Positions 1-5,455 of a stretch of 5,938 nt of DNA are shown in pieces. The stretch spans positions 1-5,938 of the forward strand of contig JBGOUY010000272.1 of assembly GCA_041477795.1 (NCBI GenBank), read 5' to 3'. The notes beneath the pieces were generated by a model that did no database searches, was not told the DNA's origin, and was given only the letters and a program-made list of their open reading frames with translations. Each line of letters starts with the position of its first letter. Position 1 is the stretch's first letter. Made by a program: the position numbers and the translations under genes. The stretch comes from DATFMP01 sp041477795 (GTDB taxonomy: Bacteria; SAR324; JACQKK01).

Positions 1-162
1 CGCTTCGGCGCCACCCCGGCCCTCGACGCGGTGTCCCTGGAGGTGCGCCCGGGCACCACCCACGTGCTCCTGGGGTCGAGCGGCTCGGGCAAGTCCACCA
101 TGCTGCGGCTCATCCTGGGCCTGATCTGGCCGATCGTCATGCGCGGGTTGAGCGAGCTGTAA
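1..162 (+). pseudogene. ABC transporter ATP-binding protein, N-terminal fragment, cut at a junction
   Basis: The frame enters from the left edge and reads RFGATPALDAVSLEV, then a Walker A loop GSSGSGKST at window residues 25-33, then LRLILGLI. This is the ordinary start of an ABC ATPase nucleotide-binding domain. Family resemblance ends around residue 42-44 (bases 124-132). The last codons up to the TAA at 160-162 are the antisense of the neighbouring oppF-like gene (its LNPRMTIGQI stretch), so the Q-loop, signature, Walker B and H-loop are all missing. The wording THVLLG...LRLILGLI is reminiscent of importers of the betaine/OpuCA or MlaF kind, but the fragment is too short to assign a substrate. 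As it stands it cannot encode a working ATPase. The true start lies left of the window. Confidence 0.75.
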
Positions 163-503
163 GGGTCCTGGAAGATCACCTGGATCTTGCGCCGCACCTC
201 ACGCAGCCCCGCCTGGTCCAGTTTCGTGATGTCCTGGCCATCGAAGCGGATCTCGCCGGCGGTGGGCTTGGAGAGGCGCAGGATGCAGCGGCCCGTGGTG
301 GTCTTGCCGCAGCCGGACTCGCCCACCAGGCCCAATGTCTCCCCCTGGTGGATGGTGAAGGAGACATCGTCGACGGCCTTGACCTGGCCGATCACCTTCT
401 GAAACAAGATGCCCTCCGTCACCGGGAAGTACATCTTCAAATGACGCACCTCGACCAGCGTCCGTCCGTTGGAAGCTGCTGTCTGCGCAGGCATTTCCGC
501 CAC
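123..503 (-). CDS. OppF/DppF-like peptide ABC transporter ATPase, 3'-truncated at a junction
   Basis: This is the second ATPase of an oligopeptide/dipeptide importer, which acts as the partner of OppD on the cytoplasmic face of the permease. I start it at GTG 503 because GGGGGAG (512-518) lies 8 bases ahead; the in-frame ATG at 494 is too far from that site. The first 127 residues follow the family: LVEVRHLKMYFPV near residues 16-28, an insertion typical of OppF (TEGILFQKVIGQVKAVDDVSF), Walker A GESGCGKT at 61-68, and the Q-loop region VIFQDPYSSLNPRMTIGQ at 109-126. Resemblance then stops. The signature motif, Walker B, H-loop and C-terminal peptide-transporter extension are absent. The frame stays open to the left edge, but the added residues are antisense to a different ABC gene, so they are not native. 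Normal length would be about 320-340 residues. It follows oppD by 92 bases and was probably cotranscribed with it. Confidence 0.85.
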
Positions 504-511
504 GAAAGAAA

Positions 512-518
512 CTCCCCC
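512..518 (-). promoter_or_regulatory. Ribosome binding site for the oppF-like gene
   Basis: On the - strand GGGGGAG is followed by 8 bases and then GTG (503). This good Shine-Dalgarno match decides the start against the ATG at 494 and against the ATG at 572, which is buried in a hairpin. Confidence 0.6.
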
Positions 519-528
519 GAGGGTCCGT

Positions 529-555
529 CCGCCGCGCCCGGCTGGGCCGCGGCGG
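529..555 (-). repeat. GC-rich hairpin B in the oppD-oppF gap
   Basis: On the - strand CCGCCGCG (555-548) is the exact reverse complement of CGCGGCGG (536-529). Inside that 8-bp stem a further three G-C pairs can form around a four-base AGCC loop with one bulge. No T-run follows, so it is not a classic intrinsic terminator. It ends 10 bases before the oppF ribosome binding site, where it could protect or separate the two messages. Chance pairing is more likely in very GC-rich DNA. Confidence 0.55.
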
Positions 556-557
556 AA

Positions 558-579
558 GGCGGCGATTCCCATCGCCGCC
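558..579 (-). repeat. Perfect 9-bp hairpin A in the oppD-oppF gap
   Basis: On the - strand GGCGGCGAT (579-571) pairs perfectly with ATCGCCGCC (566-558) across a four-base GGGA loop, which fits the GNRA tetraloop pattern. It starts 16 bases after the oppD stop codon and is followed two bases later by hairpin B. Such intercistronic stem-loops often act as 3' stabilisers or partial terminators that set the ratio of two cotranscribed proteins. That role is inferred; only the pairing is seen. Confidence 0.65.
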
Positions 580-595
580 CATGGCGTTGCGCGGC

Positions 596-1588
<993 letters not shown>

Positions 1589-1773
1589 GAATTCCGTCAC
1601 AGAGTCCTTGCGGAAGCCGGCCGTAGTTCCACCGCAGCGAACGGTAGCGCGGTCACCGGCACCGCAGGTCCGCCCCGCACGGCACGTCCCTCTCACGCGC
1701 CCGGTTGCAAACCGATGAGGACGAACCAGCAGATCTTACAGCCCAAGCGAAGGAGACTAGCCCCAATCGCGGT

Positions 1774-1803
1774 ATCCTACAAAACTCTGGCGCCATTTCA
1801 CAA
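1774..1803 (-). promoter_or_regulatory. Possible sigma-70-type promoter for oppD-oppF
   Basis: On the - strand TTGTGA (1803-1798; 4 of 6 match to TTGACA) is followed by 18 bases and TAGGAT (1779-1774; 4 of 6 match to TATAAT), in the least GC-rich part of the gap. Transcription would begin near 1766, giving an oppD leader of about 180 bases. A second weaker pair (TTGTAG, 17 bases, TAGTCT) overlaps it. This rests on consensus matching only. Confidence 0.3.
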
Positions 1804-1991
1804 GGGGCAAGTCTGCCCGGACGCGCGGTGGGCGTGGCAGGCCGCCGCAAGGCAGGTGCGGATGGCCGTGCCGCGGGCCGCTCCATGTGGCCCGTTGCCG
1901 CTCCAGATCGCGCGGGAGGCGACTGGGCGGCGTGTCGTGGCGGCGGCGGCGGGGTCTGCACGCGCAGCGGATTCGCGCGGGCGTCGCTCGC

Positions 1992-2040
1992 CGCACCGTG
2001 CTAGGATGAGGCGGGCGCCAGCATCGCCGGATACGGTGCG
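1992..2040. repeat. Inverted repeat upstream of der
   Basis: CGCACCGT (1992-1999) is the exact reverse complement of ACGGTGCG (2033-2040), separated by 33 bases that include a TAGGAT box (2002-2007) and a GGCGCC core. It could be a long hairpin or paired binding sites, or coincidence in GC-rich DNA. Confidence 0.3.
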
Positions 2041-2139
2041 CAGCCAGGCGTCCGGCACTGCTGCGTGGGCTGCGGGTGCGGGCGGAGTGAGCCGGCGCCC
2101 GGACGGGCGCAGCGGGCCGGCCTATCCCATAGCGGCATT

Positions 2140-2151
2140 ATGTCAACTTAT
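2140..2151 (+). promoter_or_regulatory. AT-rich 12-mer ahead of der, shared with the mutase gene
   Basis: ATGTCAACTTAT lies 29 bases before the der start. The same element with one change (ATGTGAACTTAT) lies 26 bases before the mutase ATG at 5456. Both are islands of A/T in GC-rich DNA, so they may be part of the core promoter or an operator. The der start has no strong Shine-Dalgarno (only AGCGG 11 bases ahead), which leaves a short or absent leader possible. On the opposite strand the element reads as a perfect TTGACA. Confidence 0.35.
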
Positions 2152-2168
2152 CAGCGGTTCCCCATCTC

Positions 2169-3770
2169 GTGAGCGATCCCCACTCGCAGCTCGGCCCCCC
2201 GGCCGCCGCAGCCCGTCCCGCCGCTGCCGCGACGGAGAGTGCGCACGGGCCCGTGATCGTGCTGGTGGGACGGCCCAATGTGGGCAAGTCCACGCTGTTC
2301 AACCGCCTGACGCGCTCGCGCCAGGCCCTGGTGACCGCTGTGGCCGGCACCACGCGCGACCGCCGCGAAGGCCGCGTGGACGACGAGGACTACCGCTTCC
2401 GGCTGGTGGATACGGGCGGCATGGGCTTCGGCATGGGTCTGGAGTTCTCCACGGAGGTGGAGGCGCAGATCGAGCAGGCCGTCGCCGGGGCGGACTACGT
2501 GTGGGTACTGCTGGACGCCAAGGAGGGCCTCAACCCCTTCGATGCGCAGCTTTACCGCTGGGTGCGGCGCCACGGGAAGGCTTTCGCCGGGGTGATCAAC
2601 AAGGCGGACAACCCGAGCCGGCGGGAGAACCTAGCGGAGTTCTATGCGCTCGGCGGCGAGCGCCTGTACGCCATTTCCGCGGCGCACGGGCTGGGCGTGC
2701 CCGCATTGCTGGAAGCGACCGCCCGCGAGCTGCCGGCCCTGCGCCGGCCCGCCACTGTGCCGGTAGCGGCAGCCGACGACGGCGAGGCGAGTCCCGCCGC
2801 AGCGCGCACCCGTGCCCCGCGGGAGGCGGGGGCGCTGCGGGTCGCTTTCCTCGGGCGGCCCAACGTGGGCAAATCGTCCCTCGTGAACCGCATCCTGGGC
2901 CGTGACCGCATGATCGTCTCGGAGGTGCCCGGCACGACGCGCGAGGCGGTGGAGACGCCCTTCGAGGCCTTCGGACGCTCCTACGTGCTGGTGGACACGG
3001 CGGGCATCCGGCGCCGCTCGCGCACGAAGGAGCACCTGGAGAAGATCGGCGTGCTGCACTCCCTCGGCGCGCTCAACTGGGTGCAGGTGGCCGTGCTGGT
3101 GGTGGATGCCTCCGGCGAGGTGGCCACCCAGGACGCACGCATCGCCCAGTACATCACCGAAGCGCGCCGTGCGGTCGTGGTGGCGCTCAACAAGTGGGAC
3201 TGTGTGGAGGGCGAGGCCGCGCGGGCCAAGACCCTGGAGGCGGACATCCGCGAGCGGCTGCGCTTCCTGGAGTACGCCACCTTCGTGCGCACCAGCGCCC
3301 TGGAAGGCAGCGGCGTGGAGGCGCTCTTCCAGGCCATCGAGCGCGCCGCGGCGCAGTTCCGGCGCGAAATCCAGACCGCCGACCTCAACCGCGTGGTGCA
3401 GGCCGCCACGCTGCGCTTCCCGCCCCCGGCCCAGGGGCGCTCGCAGACGCGCATCCACTACGGCACGCAGGTCGGCACCGAACCGCCCGCCTTCCGCTTC
3501 TTCGCCAATCACCCTGAGCAGATCGACGCGGCCTACACGCGCTTCTTCGAAAACCAGTTGCGGCACCACTTCGGCATGGAAGGCACGCCCATCCGCATCG
3601 ATTGGCGCGGCCGCAGCAATGACCGCCCGCCGCCCCATGCGGCCGCCCGTAAGGGCAGCAACACCTCAGGCCGCAAAAGCGGGCCCGTCAGCAGCCGCAA
3701 GCGCATCGCCGCCGCCCCGGCTGGGCGTGCCGGGCGTCCCGTGCGCGGTCGCGGCAAGGCCAAGCGCTAG
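2169..3770 (+). CDS. der: Ribosome-assembly GTPase Der (EngA)
   Basis: This tandem double-GTPase protein assists late maturation of the 50S ribosomal subunit. Domain 1 shows GRPNVGKS (34-41), GTTRD (60-64), DTGG (81-84), NKAD (144-147) and SAAHG (170-174). An Ala/Pro/acidic linker (about 190-222) leads to domain 2, with GRPNVGKS (229-236), GTTRE (255-259), DTAG (276-279), NKWD (341-344) and SALEG (376-380). A KH-like domain occupies about 400-480 (LRFPPPAQGRSQTRIHYGTQ then FRFFANHPEQI). At 533 residues it is longer than most relatives (about 440-490), owing to a 28-residue Ala/Pro-rich N-terminal extension and a basic Arg/Lys/Ser-rich tail of about 50 residues. The start is GTG 2169 with a weak ribosome binding site; GTG 2253, at the conserved VIVLVGRPN, is the alternative but has GGAG 15 bases away. 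The second domain has Glu259 where GTTRD is usual. No clear terminator follows. Confidence 0.96.
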   Translation: MSDPHSQLGPPAAAARPAAAATESAHGPVIVLVGRPNVGKSTLFNRLTRSRQALVTAVAGTTRDRREGRVDDEDYRFRLVDTGGMGFGMGLEFSTEVEAQIEQAVAGADYVWVLLDAKEGLNPFDAQLYRWVRRHGKAFAGVINKADNPSRRENLAEFYALGGERLYAISAAHGLGVPALLEATARELPALRRPATVPVAAADDGEASPAAARTRAPREAGALRVAFLGRPNVGKSSLVNRILGRDRMIVSEVPGTTREAVETPFEAFGRSYVLVDTAGIRRRSRTKEHLEKIGVLHSLGALNWVQVAVLVVDASGEVATQDARIAQYITEARRAVVVALNKWDCVEGEAARAKTLEADIRERLRFLEYATFVRTSALEGSGVEALFQAIERAAAQFRREIQTADLNRVVQAATLRFPPPAQGRSQTRIHYGTQVGTEPPAFRFFANHPEQIDAAYTRFFENQLRHHFGMEGTPIRIDWRGRSNDRPPPHAAARKGSNTSGRKSGPVSSRKRIAAAPAGRAGRPVRGRGKAKR

Positions 3771-3818
3771 CGGGGAATCCTTGAAGTAACGCGGCGGACA
3801 AGCTGAAATACAAAAAGC

Positions 3819-4649
3819 TTACGGCCTGAAGTATATGCGCAAGTACGGTTCGGCGGCTAGCGGTTCCAGGGTCAATGTTCGCTCAGTTTCTACCAGTGGT
3901 TCAAATGAACCAGGCACAGCGGCAACAGCCTTAATTGTTACCTCAAGTCTTCTCATTCCATCGTAGAGAATATCCATTGGAATTTCGGGAACGTTGTGAA
4001 GGATTGTCAGCCGATCTCGCGCTGTATCCGATCTTAGATGAAACACCTTGTAGAGCGCACTTTCTTGTGGGTGTGGTTCCGGGTTTGGGCCTCTGGTGCC
4101 TTGGTATGCGAGAGCCAAAGGAAGCAACTGTCCTACATGAGATTCAAAACCAACAGGGATTGGATCTATCTGAGCAACAGAAACGGACGCTAAAATAACT
4201 TGAAAGGGAGACCGGTTTGTAATGCCAACGCGGAACTCGAATTCGGCTGGGCCATCTGGAAGCGTCGCATTTCGCAAAATATAGACGGGGTTGCTTGGGT
4301 CGTATTCTATTGCAATCTGGACCATTTTCGCCCAGCCCTTCATTCTAAGGGCTGGATGTACCAGCGCTGCTGGTGTTGTGATTCGACGCCAAGTCGCTAC
4401 CGCCGCAAGGGTTGCAACAATGCCAATGGCAGTTCCAAGGGGAATAAGAAAAAGTGTGTCTCGCAGCCTTTCATACCCGGCCGCAAGATCGGGGAATAGG
4501 AATCGAGCAACACTCACAACGACAATCAATACGCCAACACCGAATGTGCCCCAGCCGATCCACCGATGCTTTGGCCAAATCATTGCCGCCCCCCCTCCGA
4601 CAAATTGGAGAGCGGTTGACACCCAGGTAAGCAGGTCCCCAATTCCCAT
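3819..4649 (-). CDS. Uncharacterised three-helix membrane protein with soluble C-terminal domain
   Basis: I do not recognise this family. From ATG 4649 the product is 276 residues. Three hydrophobic segments lie at about 6-25 (LLTWVSTALQFVGGG), 31-52 (WIGWGTFGVGVLIVVVSV) and 65-87 (TLFLIPLGTAIGIVATLAAV), followed by a soluble region of about 185 residues rich in alternating hydrophobic strands, such as FEFRVGITNRSPFQVILASVSVA and LEVTIKAVAAVPGS. This suggests a beta-sandwich, perhaps Ig-like, joined to a membrane anchor. The codons and base composition differ strongly from the flanking genes, and it is convergent with der (48-base gap). Alternative starts are ATG 4670 (283 residues) and TTG 4709 (296 residues); none has a good Shine-Dalgarno. 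I prefer 4649 because a weak promoter (TTGCTT 4703-4698, 18 bases, TACAAG 4679-4674) would begin transcription near there. Function is unknown. Confidence 0.75.
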   Translation of the reverse strand: MGIGDLLTWVSTALQFVGGGAAMIWPKHRWIGWGTFGVGVLIVVVSVARFLFPDLAAGYERLRDTLFLIPLGTAIGIVATLAAVATWRRITTPAALVHPALRMKGWAKMVQIAIEYDPSNPVYILRNATLPDGPAEFEFRVGITNRSPFQVILASVSVAQIDPIPVGFESHVGQLLPLALAYQGTRGPNPEPHPQESALYKVFHLRSDTARDRLTILHNVPEIPMDILYDGMRRLEVTIKAVAAVPGSFEPLVETERTLTLEPLAAEPYLRIYFRP

Positions 4650-4703
4650 GCCGCACCATACCACGAGCATGGACTTGTATGAAGTCTGTAATCCCGGAAG
4701 CAA

Positions 4704-4717
4704 CCACAATAATGTGG
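4704..4717. promoter_or_regulatory. Short palindrome ahead of the island gene
   Basis: CCACA (4704-4708) and TGTGG (4713-4717) form a 5-bp dyad around ATAA, followed directly by GGGAA and TTCCC arms with a five-base centre (4718-4732). The pair sits upstream of the island gene's preferred start, at the low-GC/high-GC boundary. It could be an operator, a rudimentary terminal hairpin or chance. Confidence 0.25.
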
Positions 4718-4742
4718 GGAAACCGGTTCCCGCCGCCCAACT

Positions 4743-4797
4743 GGGGTCAAGGGGGCTGCGCTCCCTTGCGGGGGTTCAGGGGGCGGAGCCCCCTGCC
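4743..4797. repeat. Tandem REP-like hairpin pair
   Basis: Two similar units lie head to tail. Unit 1 (4743-4769) opens with GGGGTCA and folds as CAAGGGGGC (4748-4756) with GCTCCCTTG (4760-4768) around TGC, one G-T wobble among 9 pairs. Unit 2 (4770-4797) opens with GGGGGTTCA and folds as CAGGGGGC (4777-4784) with GCCCCCTG (4788-4795) around GGA, perfect over 8 pairs. The shared plan of a GGGGTYCA lead followed by an RGGGGGC stem-loop is that of dispersed intergenic palindromes seen in many GC-rich genomes. Here it marks the edge of the low-GC island, 157 bases upstream of the chorismate mutase start. Confidence 0.7.
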
Positions 4798-4907
4798 TAC
4801 GCCAGTGGATGCAAGCATGCGCCGCGAAGGGCATTGCCCTGCGGGTTGCGAGCAGGTAGGACAGTGGGCACGGCCCGGCCCTGCCCGGCTGCCCGCGGCG
4901 GTACGGC

Positions 4908-4933
4908 GCCGCGCGGGCGCAGTTGCGCGCGGC
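4908..4933 (+). repeat. Hairpin just upstream of the chorismate mutase ribosome binding site
   Basis: GCCGCGCG (4908-4915) pairs exactly with CGCGCGGC (4926-4933) across a 10-base loop. The stem ends 9 bases before the GGAG of the gene. There is no T-run and no recognisable aromatic-residue leader peptide, so attenuation is not supported; at most it could modulate translation. Confidence 0.3.
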
Positions 4934-4954
4934 CGGCTGGATGGAGAGCCCCGC

Positions 4955-5245
4955 ATGTCCGACGCACCCCGCCCCGACCCCTACCGCGCGCTGCGCGATC
5001 AGATCGACCGCATCGACGCGCGGCTGCTGGAACTGCTCAACGAGCGTGCGCGGGTCGCCCTGCAGATCGGCCGCCTCAAGCGCGCGAACAACGAGCCGAT
5101 CTACGTCCCGGAGCGCGAGCGGGCCGTCCTGGAGCGCGTGGCGCAGAGCAACGGCGGGCCCCTCAGCGACGCGGCCGTGCAGGCGGTGTTCGAGAGCATC
5201 ATCGCCGAGATCCGCGCCCTGGAAACCGGCGAGCGCGAGGGCTGA
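4955..5245 (+). CDS. aroQ: Monofunctional chorismate mutase, AroQ class
   Basis: This 96-residue all-helical protein matches the chorismate mutase domain found at the N-terminus of bacterial P-proteins (PheA). That domain rearranges chorismate to prephenate on the way to phenylalanine and tyrosine. Against the E. coli domain, the substrate-binding residues are Arg14 (Arg11), Arg31 (Arg28), Lys42 (Lys39), Arg54 (Arg51), Glu55 (Glu52) and Glu90 (Gln88, commonly Glu elsewhere); Asp48 aligns with Val51 and Ser84 with Ile86. Landmarks are LRDQIDRIDARLLELLNERA, IGRLK and YVPERERAVL. Start ATG 4955 is set by GGAG (4943-4946) 8 bases ahead; the frame is open upstream but loses similarity. The protein ends ALETGEREG with a stop, so no prephenate dehydratase domain follows. 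It stands alone, with no aromatic-pathway gene adjacent in this window. An intracellular, non-secreted form is expected because no signal peptide is present. Confidence 0.93.
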   Translation: MSDAPRPDPYRALRDQIDRIDARLLELLNERARVALQIGRLKRANNEPIYVPERERAVLERVAQSNGGPLSDAAVQAVFESIIAEIRALETGEREG

Positions 5246-5299
5246 GCGGGGCCCGGTGGGGCCGAGGCGGGCGGCAGGCCGGGCCCTGCGGCCGCGCAA

Positions 5300-5316
5300 G
5301 GCGGCTGGAGGCCGCC
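5300..5316 (+). terminator. Possible hairpin terminator after the chorismate mutase gene
   Basis: GGCGGCT (5300-5306) pairs with GGCCGCC (5310-5316) around GGA with one G-T wobble, 54 bases after the stop codon. No U-tract follows, so termination is only a possibility. Confidence 0.25.
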
Positions 5317-5349
5317 GGCGGGGCGTGCGGCGGTGCGACCGGGCCGCTT

Positions 5350-5376
5350 CCGCAGCGGGCGCCGCTGCGGTAGACT
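5350..5376 (+). promoter_or_regulatory. Perfect dyad abutting a TAGACT box ahead of the mutase gene
   Basis: CCGCAGCGG (5350-5358) is the exact reverse complement of CCGCTGCGG (5362-5370), with a 3-base GCG centre. TAGACT (5371-5376) follows immediately and could be a -10 box; no good -35 is visible, since a 17-base spacer lands on TTCCGC. This geometry would suit a regulator covering the promoter, or a hairpin terminator for the gene upstream. The mutase start is 79 bases beyond the box. Confidence 0.4.
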
Positions 5377-5429
5377 CGGCGGAAGGCCGGCGCGCGCTGC
5401 AGGGCGGTGATTCGACGCCTGTGCAGATG

Positions 5430-5441
5430 ATGTGAACTTAT
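5430..5441 (+). promoter_or_regulatory. AT-rich 12-mer ahead of the mutase gene, shared with der
   Basis: ATGTGAACTTAT matches the der-upstream element at 11 of 12 positions. Further agreement (GC, then CCC) extends to 17 of 24. It lies 26 bases before ATG 5456, which lacks a clear Shine-Dalgarno. It is either part of the core promoter or a regulatory site. Confidence 0.35.
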
Positions 5442-5455
5442 TCGCAGAACCCGCC

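Larger units (their letters stand above)
1589..2168. other. Divergent intergenic region between oppD and der, no convincing gene
   Basis: About 580 bp separate the divergent oppD and der starts. Long open frames cross it on both strands, but their predicted products are low-complexity Arg/Ala/Pro/Gly strings with no recognisable motif, as expected for GC-rich noncoding DNA. A modest drop in GC around 1705-1810 coincides with the only promoter-like boxes for oppD. Around 1992-2040 there is an inverted repeat, and at 2122-2152 a short AT-rich stretch lies ahead of der. I see no tRNA, riboswitch or mobile-element signature. Confidence 0.6.
3775..4735. other. Low-GC island carrying one gene
   Basis: Directly after der the composition falls to roughly half G+C (for example 27 of 60 bases at 3901-3960 are G or C), and it rises again at about 4736. 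The segment contains A/T-ending codons, homopolymer A/T runs and one - strand gene. No integrase, transposase, tRNA or long flanking repeat is visible. GGGGAATCC (3772-3780) and GGGGAAACC (4717-4725) near the two edges match 8 of 9, too short to call an insertion-site duplication. The right edge abuts a paired hairpin repeat (4743-4797). Horizontal acquisition is the simplest reading. Confidence 0.6.

Noticed and set aside
1712..1727. CCGATGAGGACGAACC resembling part of a hammerhead ribozyme core
   Set aside because: The CUGAUGA box, the stem II pairing and the cleavage-site arms are missing; the match is to a few bases only.
1715..2905. 396-residue open frame spanning the intergenic region and the start of der
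   Set aside because: It is low-complexity and overlaps der out of frame, and der shows both GTPase motif sets; no ribosome binding site or family match supports it.
2631..3638. 335-residue open frame opposite der
   Set aside because: It is the antisense of the Der coding sequence with no recognisable domain.
3795..3821. AAGCT/AGCTT pairing between der and the convergent island gene as a bidirectional terminator
   Set aside because: The stem is only about five pairs with an 11-base loop and the A/T run is short; too weak to call.
4679..4954. N-terminal extension of the chorismate mutase frame up to ATG 4679
   Set aside because: The extra 92 residues translate the REP-like hairpins and have no similarity to the family, while GGAG 8 bases before ATG 4955 gives a normal start.
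4291..5373. 360-residue + strand open frame running from the island across the chorismate mutase gene
   Set aside because: It crosses the GC boundary and the hairpin repeats, is out of frame with the well-supported chorismate mutase, and reads as Arg/Ala/Gly filler.
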